Shown here piece after piece: positions 1-5,742 of a stretch of 9,133 nt of DNA; within the stretch, counting starts at the first letter, position 1, and every line of letters begins with the position of its first letter. The translations under genes were made by a program, and so were the position numbers. This DNA is from DATJZH01 sp035499215. Lineage in GTDB: Bacteria > Actinomycetota > Actinomycetes > Streptosporangiales > Streptosporangiaceae. Location: assembly GCA_035499215.1 (NCBI GenBank), contig DATJZH010000168.1:1-9133 (forward strand). The letters are read 5' to 3'. The notes below the pieces were generated by a model. That model saw only the letters and a list, made by a program, of their open reading frames with translations. It made no database searches and was not told the origin of the DNA.

Positions 1-30
1 CATCGGCGAGACCGGTTCTGGCGTCGCTGT

Positions 31-51
31 CGGCTGCGCTGCCGGCAGCCG
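31..51. other. GC-rich inverted repeat upstream of the first gene
   Basis: A 7-bp perfect stem (CGGCTGC at 31-37 with GCAGCCG at 45-51) encloses a 7-nt loop. A competing 12-bp palindrome, GCTGCCGGCAGC, lies at 38-49. It could be the terminator of a gene left of the window or a leader hairpin of the gene at 70, since it ends 5 nt before that gene's Shine-Dalgarno sequence. In DNA this GC-rich such a stem can arise by chance, so its role is uncertain. Confidence 0.3.
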
Positions 52-69
52 TGCGCGGAGGAGTGCGAA

Positions 70-291
70 ATGGCTGAGCACGTGCAGGGCGACCTTGACA
101 GGCTCAAGGGTATCGGCCCCAGGTACCGCGAGATCCTCGAGGAAATAGGTGTCGCCTCGATCAAGGAGCTGCGTCATCGCAACGCTGCCCACCTGAAGGA
201 GATGATCGAGGACCGGCACGGCACAGTCGTGGGTCTGTCCGAGCATGAGACGCAGACCTGGATCGACGAGGCTAAGGCCTTCGAGGAGTAG
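70..291 (+). CDS. Small helix-hairpin-helix (DUF4332-like) protein
   Basis: A 73-residue soluble, charged protein. Residues 9-29 form a helix-hairpin-helix motif with the hairpin LKGIGP (12-17), of the type that binds the DNA backbone without sequence specificity in polymerases, ligases and Holliday-junction proteins. Residues 30-48 give a further amphipathic helix (IKELRHRNAAHLKEMI) and 53-70 (VVGLSEHETQTWIDEAKA) a second helical unit, the usual layout of stand-alone DUF4332-like proteins. The ATG at 70 is supported by an excellent Shine-Dalgarno GGAGGAG at 57-63 with 6-nt spacing. There is no signal peptide or membrane segment, so it should be cytosolic. It converges on the esterase gene ending at 399. 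The family role is unknown; the motif suggests nucleic-acid binding, or protein-protein contact as in other degenerate HhH domains. The gene call is strong, the function is inference. Confidence 0.85.
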   Translation: MAEHVQGDLDRLKGIGPRYREILEEIGVASIKELRHRNAAHLKEMIEDRHGTVVGLSEHETQTWIDEAKAFEE

Positions 292-398
292 TCAGACCAG
301 CACCAACGATGGTCAGCGGCACGGTAGCGGCCTGGTTGCCGGCGACTCGACAACAGCGAAGATGGCCGTGGCGCCTGGCGGGCCCGGGGCGGTTCCGG

Positions 399-1589
399 TC
401 AGCGGGCCAGGCTCGGGGCGCAGTGCTCGTTGAAGAAGCGGATGAACTCGGCGCTGGCGTTTGGCCCGCGTGGGTCGGTGTAGGACCCGTGCGGGGCGCC
501 GCCGGACCAGGCATGTCCGCTCTGGTGGATGGTCCAGGACTCGGCCAGGGTCGCGCCGGCGGGATCCTGGTAGCAGGTGCGGGTGTAGGCATGGCCGCCG
601 CGCACCCGCCCGCCGGTGGTCACTGCGGCGGGCGCGGCGCCCGGCCTGCCTGCTGCCAGGACGTGGTCGATGAGACCCGCGGCGTTGGCGTGGGCCACGG
701 TCGCATCCCGGTCACCATGGAAGACGATCAGCGGCAAGGGCCGGACCGGCGGCCGGGCGGGGTTTGGCGGGCCCTGCCTCATCGCGGCGAATGCGGAGGC
801 CAGGTCGTCGGCCGCGGCGTAGGCCAGCCCGGAGTGCACGCCAGCGGCGGCGTAGACATCGGGGTAGACCGCGGCCATCACCGCGGCCATCGCGCCGCCG
901 GCGGAGAACCCGGCCACATACACCCGGCCCGCATCAGCGCCGTAGCTATCGGTGACCTGACTGGTGATCCCGGCGATCAGCGACGGCTCGCCCGCGTCGC
1001 GGCGCTGGTGACCGGGGTCGAACCAGTTCCAGTACCGGCCCGGGTTCGCCGAGCGGGCCTGTTCGGGGTAGGCGACCAGGAACGTCCCACGCTCGGCGAG
1101 GTCGTTCATGCCGGTAGCCGCGGCGAAGGCCGCCGCGTCCTGGGAGCCGCCGTGCAGCATCACCACCAGGGGCAGGGGGCCACCGGTGTAGCCAGCGGGG
1201 ACATAAAGCCGGTAGCCGCGGGTGCCGGCAGCGTTGGCGTAGGAAAAGGCGTCGAACCGGCCCGCTGGCCGCTTCGCGGCCGGTGCCGCCGGCCGGTGCC
1301 CGCGGTGCAGAACCGATGCAGCTCGGCTGCTGCATACGCGGGGTCGGGGAGTCCGGCCGGAATGGGCCTGCCTCAGCTGCGGCCCCTCGCGGGCGGGCAG
1401 CGCTGGCGGCGGATCGGCGTGGCGCTCTGGCGCGGTGCCGGTCTCCCGGGCGCAGGGCCCATCGGGCGCCTGCCGTGTCACCGCCGGGCCGGCCAGGGTT
1501 CGCTGGATCAGCGCGGTTGCCTCGGCGAGGCGGCCCTGGCGGGTCAGCCGGGTGGCCTCGGCCATCGCGGCTATCTGGCGTGCATCCAT
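399..1589 (-). CDS. PHB depolymerase family esterase (alpha/beta hydrolase)
   Basis: A 396-residue alpha/beta hydrolase of the PHB depolymerase/LpqC-like esterase family, expected to hydrolyse polyhydroxyalkanoate or other short-chain esters. Residues 1-33 (MDARQIAAMAEATRLTRQGR and on through ATALIQRTL) match the conserved N-terminal helix of the cytoplasmic members of this family. There is no signal peptide, which argues for an intracellular enzyme. Residues 34-110 are a Pro/Ala/Arg-rich, poorly conserved linker. The catalytic domain runs from about 111 to 391: oxyanion-hole motif LHGGSQ (145-150), nucleophile Ser229 in GFSAGG, Asp295 in HGDRDATV, and His359 in QSGHAWSGG. The triad is therefore intact. 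The ATG at 1587-1589 has GAGAAGG upstream with 7-nt spacing. It lies 86 nt downstream of the CopG-like regulator on the same strand, with a hairpin at 1615-1635 between them, so expression may be coupled or attenuated. Its exact substrate cannot be told from sequence. Confidence 0.92.
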   Translation of the reverse strand: MDARQIAAMAEATRLTRQGRLAEATALIQRTLAGPAVTRQAPDGPCARETGTAPERHADPPPALPAREGPQLRQAHSGRTPRPRVCSSRAASVLHRGHRPAAPAAKRPAGRFDAFSYANAAGTRGYRLYVPAGYTGGPLPLVVMLHGGSQDAAAFAAATGMNDLAERGTFLVAYPEQARSANPGRYWNWFDPGHQRRDAGEPSLIAGITSQVTDSYGADAGRVYVAGFSAGGAMAAVMAAVYPDVYAAAGVHSGLAYAAADDLASAFAAMRQGPPNPARPPVRPLPLIVFHGDRDATVAHANAAGLIDHVLAAGRPGAAPAAVTTGGRVRGGHAYTRTCYQDPAGATLAESWTIHQSGHAWSGGAPHGSYTDPRGPNASAEFIRFFNEHCAPSLAR

Positions 1590-1614
1590 GCGGTTGCCTT
1601 CTCTCGCTGTTCTT

Positions 1615-1635
1615 CCTGGCGGGATTGCCGCCAGG
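1615..1635 (-). promoter_or_regulatory. Perfect hairpin between regulator and esterase genes
   Basis: CCTGGCGG (1615-1622) and CCGCCAGG (1628-1635) form an 8-bp perfect stem with a 5-nt loop. It sits in the 86-nt gap between the regulator stop (1676-1678) and the esterase start (1589), ending 25 nt upstream of the esterase ATG. No T-run follows on either strand. It could be a partial terminator or attenuator that lowers esterase expression relative to the regulator, an mRNA-stabilising stem, or a protein-binding palindrome. The structure is seen directly; the role is inferred. Confidence 0.45.
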
Positions 1636-1675
1636 CCAAGGTCGGCTGTCCCTGGGCGCCTGGGCTCGGGACGGC

Positions 1676-2077
1676 TCAGGCGGTACGGGCCGCCAGGGCG
1701 GCTTTCACCGCGGCGGGTGCGCGGAAGGCGCCGAGCACCTCCACCGAGGCGATCGTGGCCAGGGCCAGCTGGGGGGAGACATCGTCGGCGAGGCTGGCCA
1801 GCCCCAGCACCCGGATGTGGATCATCTGCCCGGTGTCGCGGATCTCCTCCAGATCGCGGCGGGTGTAGTGGCAGCTGCCCAGGGTGAGGGTGCGCCGGGC
1901 CGCTGTCTGGTCGAGCGCCTCGCCTCGGGTGGCGAGTTGGGTGCGGATGGCTGTGCGGATGAAATCGGTGCGGTTGGTATAGAAGCCTTCTTGGACCAGC
2001 AGGTCGATCTGCCCCAGGTCCACCAGTCCCAGGTTGATAGTGATCTTCTCGGTCTTCTCGCCCTCACTCGGAACCAT
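1676..2077 (-). CDS. CopG-like ribbon-helix-helix transcriptional regulator
   Basis: A 133-residue protein. Residues 8-17 (KTEKITINLG) form the DNA-contacting beta-strand, 18-31 (LVDLGQIDLLVQEG) helix A, and 34-50 (TNRTDFIRTAIRTQLAT) helix B of a ribbon-helix-helix fold; the N-R-T-D-F-I-R-x-A-I-R pattern is typical of CopG/ParD regulators. Residues 60-133 are a conserved C-terminal extension (ARRTLTLGSCHYTRRDLEEI, then IHIRVLGLASLADDVSP) found in longer actinobacterial members, possibly for oligomerisation or ligand sensing. The frame is open to 2179, but the ATG at 2077 is chosen because the fold begins right after it, AGGAG lies at 2089-2093, and the predicted promoter (-10 at 2108-2113) is upstream. 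It precedes the esterase on the same strand, and its promoter carries phased GATGGT boxes, suggesting self-regulation and control of the esterase. There is no toxin-like partner, so an antitoxin role is unlikely. Confidence 0.85.
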   Translation of the reverse strand: MVPSEGEKTEKITINLGLVDLGQIDLLVQEGFYTNRTDFIRTAIRTQLATRGEALDQTAARRTLTLGSCHYTRRDLEEIRDTGQMIHIRVLGLASLADDVSPQLALATIASVEVLGAFRAPAAVKAALAARTA

Positions 2078-2112
2078 CCGCTGACCATCTCCTAACCATC
2101 CTTGTGGATGGT
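2073..2112 (-). promoter_or_regulatory. Candidate operator: phased GATGGT boxes over the regulator promoter
   Basis: On the minus strand three direct GATGGT boxes lie at 2095-2100, 2084-2089 and 2073-2078, spaced exactly 11 bp (one helical turn). An inverted fourth copy at 2107-2112 overlaps the predicted -10. The inner pair also forms the dyad ACCATCC-TTGT-GGATGGT (2095-2112, with a 7-bp arm each side). The boxes span from the -10 to the start codon of the ribbon-helix-helix gene. Dimers of this fold bind cooperatively to repeats spaced about one turn apart, so this is a strong candidate autoregulatory site. The repeats are seen directly; the binding protein is inferred. Confidence 0.6.
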
Positions 2113-2137
2113 AACCTGACCGCCGGCTGCAATGCAA
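2108..2137 (-). promoter_or_regulatory. Predicted promoter of the CopG-like gene
   Basis: On the minus strand a -35 element TTGCAT (plus coordinates 2132-2137) and a -10 element TACCAT (2108-2113) are separated by 18 bp, fitting the TAnnnT pattern of the main actinobacterial sigma factor. The transcript would start near 2101, giving a leader of about 24 nt before the ATG at 2077. The -10 overlaps the inverted operator box, so a bound regulator would block polymerase. Confidence 0.5.
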
Positions 2138-2187
2138 CCATTCTTCGGCAGAGCGGCGGTCGGCTTCGCCGCGGGCCATGAATACGA

Positions 2188-2210
2188 CACATGGGCAGAC
2201 TGGTCATGTG
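2188..2210. other. CACATG/CATGTG dyad in the divergent intergenic region
   Basis: CACATG (2188-2193) and CATGTG (2205-2210) form a 6-bp inverted repeat with an 11-bp spacer, lying between the divergent regulator and membrane-protein genes. It could be an operator. A six-base arm is weak evidence. The rest of 2114-2354 shows no further gene that I can support. Confidence 0.25.
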
Positions 2211-2354
2211 AGTGATGAGCGATTCGAGGGCGATGCCGAGAAGACCTTGCTGAGGTGTGTACCCGGCCCGGTCTGGATAGACAGCAGGATCCATTCGTGG
2301 TCACGGCGGCGGGTGCGGGTGGCCCAGTCCGGCGTGTGCCCGGTGTCGGCACCA

Positions 2355-3563
2355 ATGCCGTGGCCCGGCAGGAGGCTGTTTCCGCTGCTCGCCACGGCTG
2401 GCCTGATTGCCATCGGGATGGCCTCTACGACGTGGGGAGCCCGTCTGGTCGGGAGGTCATCCTGGGTGCTTCCGGATGACTTGTGGGGGACGCTGACCGC
2501 GGCCCGACGGCTCGTGCATCTGGACCTGAGCGGCCTGTACACCAAGCCCACCGGCTTGGTCACCCTGCCAGGAGCGGCCGTGATCCTTGTCCCGGTCGTC
2601 GCGATCGCCGACGCGGCGGGACTGCCGCTGCGGGTCCCGGGCGCGCACAACGCCCATCCTGGCGTGTGGCTGGTCGCCGGACCCTACGAGATCGCTCTTT
2701 CGGCGGTGGCGCTGTTCGCCGCCGACGCGATCGCCGGTCGCCTGGGCGTGGCCCGGTCAAAGCGCGCATTGCTCGCCGCCGCGGGCGCGGTTGCCCTGTG
2801 GGGCGTCTCGGTGCGATGGGGTCATCCCGAGGACGCGGTGGCGGTGGGACTGCTCCTGTTCGGCATACTGGCGCTGTCAGAGGCAAAAACCGAACGATCT
2901 GCATGGCTCATCGGGGCGGCGATCGCAGTACAGCCGCTCGTGCTGCTCGCGCTGCCAATCGTCGTAGCGGTCATCGAGCCACGGCGGCTGGCGGGCTTTC
3001 TCGCCAGGGCAGCCGTCCCTGCTGCGCTTGCGCTGGGTGTCGCGGCTTCGGCGAATTGGAAAGCCACCGTCAGCGTGATGACACGTCAGCCCAATTGGCC
3101 GACTGTCGATCACCCCACTCCGTGGGCTTCCTTTGCCGCCCACATGAGCAACGGAGCAGTTGCCGCCGGACCCGCACGGGCACTTGCGATCCTCGCAGCC
3201 TGCGGATGTGCGCTCGTCGTCGGGCGCCGGTGGCGCGCAGCGCGACATTCAGCCGAGTGGGGCTCGCAGACCCTCCAGGAACTGCTGTGGTGGGCCGCCG
3301 TCGCACTGGCGCTGCGCTCAGTGTTCGAGCCAGTGATGGTCGCCTATTATCTGTGGCCTGTGCTGGCGGTGGCGCTCATCACGGCATCGGGGAACTGGCC
3401 AGGCCTCGTCGCGACCTCTGTCGCCGCTGCGACGCTCACCTTCGTCTCACAGGTCCCCTGGCGAGGCCCTTGGAGCTGGTGGACGCCGATGGTCGCGGGG
3501 CTGGGCCTGACCCTCTTCCTCTCACGCGTCCCGCTAACCGCAAGAGCGCTGCAAGCACGATAA
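2355..3563 (+). CDS. Polytopic membrane protein, GT-C glycosyltransferase-like
   Basis: A 402-residue integral membrane protein with about 10-12 hydrophobic segments, at roughly 8-25, 70-90, 105-128, 137-153, 160-175, 183-207, 213-231, 274-290, 308-322, 327-345, 350-366 and 375-391. The first loop carries an acidic pair in VLPDDLWGTLTAARRL (38-53), then LSGLYTKP (58-65) and a proline-bearing segment LPGAAVILVP (71-80). This order (acidic residues after TM1, A...LY, Pro-rich TM2) resembles GT87/DUF2029-type GT-C mannosyltransferases, which use polyprenyl-phosphate sugars. Other notable motifs are WGHPED (155-160) and FEPVMVAYYLWP (324-335). The open frame extends back to 2178, but no Shine-Dalgarno supports upstream starts; ATG 2355 directly precedes a basic stretch and TM1 and is preferred. 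GTG 2319 or 2343 are alternatives. I recognise it as a conserved actinobacterial type but not with a proven function; the glycosyltransferase idea is inference. Confidence 0.75.
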   Translation: MPWPGRRLFPLLATAGLIAIGMASTTWGARLVGRSSWVLPDDLWGTLTAARRLVHLDLSGLYTKPTGLVTLPGAAVILVPVVAIADAAGLPLRVPGAHNAHPGVWLVAGPYEIALSAVALFAADAIAGRLGVARSKRALLAAAGAVALWGVSVRWGHPEDAVAVGLLLFGILALSEAKTERSAWLIGAAIAVQPLVLLALPIVVAVIEPRRLAGFLARAAVPAALALGVAASANWKATVSVMTRQPNWPTVDHPTPWASFAAHMSNGAVAAGPARALAILAACGCALVVGRRWRAARHSAEWGSQTLQELLWWAAVALALRSVFEPVMVAYYLWPVLAVALITASGNWPGLVATSVAAATLTFVSQVPWRGPWSWWTPMVAGLGLTLFLSRVPLTARALQAR

Positions 3564-3691
3564 CGGCCGTTCCCCGGCGGCGAGTAACCACCTCGCGCGT
3601 GGCCCTCCTCGACCCGCGCCCGCACCACCGCCTCGGCAGCGAGCCCGCCCGCTGCCAGCCAGCGCGTCTGGGTCAGGCCTGTTCACGGCCT

Positions 3692-4213
3692 TGCGTACCG
3701 GACCTGGGGAGCTTCCCGCGCGGCGACTGGGTGCGGGGGACCCGGGAGGCCTGCCGCAGCGTTGCCCGCCGGATCTCGACTACGGTGACCCGCGCGGCAG
3801 CGCCGTGCTGCGCCAGGTACTCGCCGCGTGCCTGCGGCGCGTGCGCGCTGCCGCCGCCGAGCCTGACCGCATCGTCGTCTGTACCGGATTCGCCCAGGGG
3901 CTCAACCTCGGGCTCCGGGCGCTCACGCGTGGTGCTCGCGGCGAAGCCGCGTCACGCGCTGGTGGACTGGGCGGCCCGCAACGACGGGGTTCGTGATCGA
4001 AGACGACTAGGATCCCGAGTTCGCTACGACCGCGAGCCGGTCGGCGTGCTGCAAGGGCTTGCGCCGGACCGCGTCGCCGCCATCGGCACGCGCGCGCCCG
4101 GGGTCTGGCTGACCGGGCTGGCCGCCGGGTTCCACGCCGTGGCGCACCTGCCGGGTCAGGAGCTGCTCGGGCCGTTGCTCTTCCTCCGGCTGGGTGATTT
4201 TGGCGGTGTTTGA
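3692..4213 (+). pseudogene. Decayed MocR/GntR-type PLP-dependent aminotransferase regulator
   Basis: Pieces of the aminotransferase domain of a MocR-family regulator appear in order but in shifting frames. From 3692, frame 2 gives VPDLGSFPRGDWVRGTREAC. From about 3769, frame 1 gives DLDYGDPRGSAVLRQVLAAC and PDRIVVCTGFAQGLNLGLRA. From about 3929, frame 2 gives HALVDWAARNDGV, then YDREPVGVLQGLAPDRVAAI (4025-4090), APGVWLTGLAAGFHAVAHLP, and a stop at 4211-4213. Between GV and YD an extra base near 3992 shifts the reading to VIEDD, a TAG at 4008-4010 replaces the conserved Tyr of the EDDYD motif, and one missing base near 4022 restores frame. Two stretches are missing: several tens of residues after LRALTRG (about 3927), and roughly 100 residues after AAIGT (about 4093) including the Schiff-base lysine segment. 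The N-terminal GntR winged helix is not recognisable in 3564-3691. It cannot encode an active enzyme. Confidence 0.85.
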
Positions 4214-4289
4214 CTGCGGGCGAGCCCAGCGGCTGGCATGCTGCCTCATGGAGCGGACGTCAGGCCCGGCGAGAGGCGCAGGAGGCTGA

Positions 4290-5291
4290 GTGGCCGGGCA
4301 AAATTCCAGCGTTAGGAAACCTGTGGGTTCACGGCCTAGGCATCGCGCGAAGAGGAAGATCAGGCGGACCGGAAATCACACGGCGCCCTCTCAGGTGGGG
4401 AAGGTAGCGCAGAAGGCGGGGAAGGCGGCTCCCGCTGTCGCGGTGGCGGGCGCGCTGGCTGCGGCGCCGCAGATCCGCGATTCTTCTCCGGCCAAGCCCG
4501 CGGCGGCCGCACAGCACGTGGTCCGCGCCCGGCTGGACGCGGCCGCAGCCCCGGTGCGCCCGGCAAGCCGGACCTATGCCGTCCGGCCGGGGCGCACCAG
4601 GGCAGGGATGGGTACGGCTGCCCGGGTGCCGGGTGTTTACACCGTGCAGCCCGGCGATACCTTGTCCTCGATCGCCGCGCACTTCTATGGCAGCCCGTCA
4701 CGGTGGCCCTCGCTGTGGTGGGTTAACCGCAGGTCAGTCATCGACCCGGACGTGCTCGCAGCCGGGCAGAACCTCACGCTGCGGAACTGGCATCCGGAGG
4801 CAGCCTGGCTCACCGAGGCGGCCCTGGCCGCCGCGCCGGCGCCGCGGCCCGCCGCGGCGGCGCCGCGGCGGGATCCGGCTGCGGACGCGGCCCAGGTGAC
4901 ATACTCGGATCCGGCGTCGGCCGCTCATGACGGCGATGGCGACCACGACGGCGACGCATCAGATGCATCTTCAGGCACGGTTCCGGGCTCGGCCGCGACC
5001 TATAGCCATCCGGCGCCTGCGCCATCTGCTGCCCAGCCCGCGACTGTGTCCTACAGCGCAGCGGCCGGCAGTTTCCAGCAGTGCGTGATCAGCCACGAGT
5101 CCGGCGGCAATCCTTCCGCCGTCAACTCGAGTTCGGGCGCCGGCGGCCTCTACCAGTTCATGCCGCAAACCTGGGCGTCGCTCGGCTACTCCGGCTCGCC
5201 GCAGAGCGCATCCGTGGCCACGCAGAACGCGGCGTTCCAGAAGCTGTACGCGCAGAGCGGAGCGAGCCCGTGGTCCTCCGACGGCTGCTAA
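4290..5291 (+). CDS. LysM and lytic-transglycosylase (Rpf-like) cell-wall protein
   Basis: A 333-residue exported peptidoglycan enzyme. Residues 1-45 are strongly basic (RHRAKRKIRR), followed by a short hydrophobic stretch APAVAVAGALAAAPQ (47-61), consistent with a weak signal peptide and a possible cleavage after ALA. Residues 116-166 are one LysM domain (VYTVQPGDTLSSIAAHFYG, ending LAAGQNLTL) for binding glycan strands. Residues 180-258 are an Ala/Pro linker with an acidic cluster (HDGDGDHDGDASD, 213-225) and three T/S-Y-S repeats. Residues 259-333 form a compact transglycosylase domain: CVISHESGGNPSAVN carries the catalytic Glu270, and GGLYQFMPQTWASLGYSG (285-302) is the GLYQF signature. 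Cys265 and Cys333 could form a disulfide. The GTG at 4290 is supported by AGGAGG at 4280-4285, with short 4-nt spacing. It should cleave peptidoglycan during growth or resuscitation. Only 76 nt separate it from the MocR pseudogene, and I see no c-di-AMP riboswitch there, although such switches often precede actinobacterial genes of this type. Confidence 0.9.
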   Translation: MAGQNSSVRKPVGSRPRHRAKRKIRRTGNHTAPSQVGKVAQKAGKAAPAVAVAGALAAAPQIRDSSPAKPAAAAQHVVRARLDAAAAPVRPASRTYAVRPGRTRAGMGTAARVPGVYTVQPGDTLSSIAAHFYGSPSRWPSLWWVNRRSVIDPDVLAAGQNLTLRNWHPEAAWLTEAALAAAPAPRPAAAAPRRDPAADAAQVTYSDPASAAHDGDGDHDGDASDASSGTVPGSAATYSHPAPAPSAAQPATVSYSAAAGSFQQCVISHESGGNPSAVNSSSGAGGLYQFMPQTWASLGYSGSPQSASVATQNAAFQKLYAQSGASPWSSDGC

Positions 5292-5399
5292 CCCCGGGCA
5301 CCTGGCGTTGGGCTGGTCGCCGGCAGCGCAGCTAGGGCAGCCTCGTCTGCAGGCGCCTCGGCTACCTGGGGCGGAGCGAGCCGAGATCGTCCGCGCTGA

Positions 5400-5650
5400 G
5401 TCTCGGTTCACCTCCCGGACCCGGTCCGGGAGGTGAACGTCACCTCGGCGATCTTGGCCCCCGGCATGCCCGGCGCGGGCAGCAGTGCCATCCGCGCCCG
5501 TCGCCAGGCCGCCGCCGGCCCAGCGCCGCTGCGGGTGATCCGCAGCCGCCGCTGCCCCCTTTCATCATCGACCTTGCATACGCGCACTTGTTCTGCCACC
5601 AAGACGGCCTGACCGTGACGCGCCAGATCGCCATCCGGACGGCGCGACAC
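5400..5650 (-). pseudogene. IS630-family transposase N-terminal remnant
   Basis: Read on the minus strand from about 5650 (GTG), the frame gives RRPDGDLARHGQAVLVAEQV, then RVCKVDDERGQRRLRITRSG, AAAWRRARMALLPAPGMPGA and KIAEVTFTS. I recognise this as the N-terminal helix-turn-helix part of actinobacterial IS630-family transposases, where the R-I-x-R-x-G...WRRA-x-M-x-L-L-x-x-x-GM-P-x-x-x-I-A-E-V-x-F-T-S order is conserved and is normally followed by EDRVRDV and the DDE catalytic domain. After FTS a one-base loss shifts the frame: the original frame stops at 5408-5410, while the shifted frame reads DRVREV and then leaves the homology. The catalytic domain and at least one end of the element are missing, so only about 90 of an expected 350 or so residues remain. 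No terminal inverted repeats were found. Assignment rests on recognition, not a database search. Confidence 0.7.
5406..5438. terminator. Perfect 15-bp hairpin, probable bidirectional terminator
   Basis: GTTCACCTCCCGGAC (5406-5420) and its exact reverse complement GTCCGGGAGGTGAAC (5424-5438) enclose CCG. It lies 114 nt past the LysM gene and more than 300 nt before furA. No T-run follows on either strand, which is common for actinobacterial hairpin terminators. It coincides with the broken end of the IS630 remnant, so it may have arisen from transposase coding sequence. Structure is certain; termination is inferred. Confidence 0.6.
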
Positions 5651-5705
5651 GCCACAGCAGGGCAAACGCTGCCTGACGCGGCCTAGACCCAGATGATTCG
5701 TTGTC

Positions 5706-5742
5706 TTGAACCGTTCGTGTTTATCAAGGTAGGTTTGGCGCC
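5706..5742 (+). promoter_or_regulatory. Predicted leaderless furA-katG promoter and Fur operator
   Basis: TTGAAC (-35, 5706-5711) and TAGGTT (-10, 5730-5735) are separated by 18 bp. The start of transcription would fall at about 5742-5743, that is at the furA ATG itself, implying a leaderless mRNA; there is also no convincing Shine-Dalgarno. This matches the known leaderless furA transcript of mycobacteria. A dyad CTTGA (5705-5709) / TCAAG (5724-5728) lies across the promoter, and the TCTTGA start followed by a TTC resembles the mycobacterial FurA site. The operator assignment is inference. Confidence 0.55.

Noticed and set aside
308..319. GATGGTCAGCGG also occurs inverted at 2078-2089, flanking the regulator-esterase unit
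   Set aside because: A 12-bp match is expected a few times by chance in a GC-rich window of this size, and there is no other sign of a mobile element or attachment site.
309..1868. Very long plus-strand open frame (519 codons) opposite the esterase and regulator
   Set aside because: It is antisense to two well-recognised genes; its Gly/Arg/Ala-rich product has no domain and long antisense frames are expected in GC-rich coding DNA.
2483..4213. 576-codon plus-strand open frame
   Set aside because: It overlaps the membrane-protein gene in the wrong frame and only its last part corresponds to true sequence, the remains of the MocR pseudogene.
4214..4289. Possible c-di-AMP (ydaO-type) riboswitch before the LysM gene
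   Set aside because: Only 76 nt are available and I could not find the conserved core; the gap is too short for a typical element.
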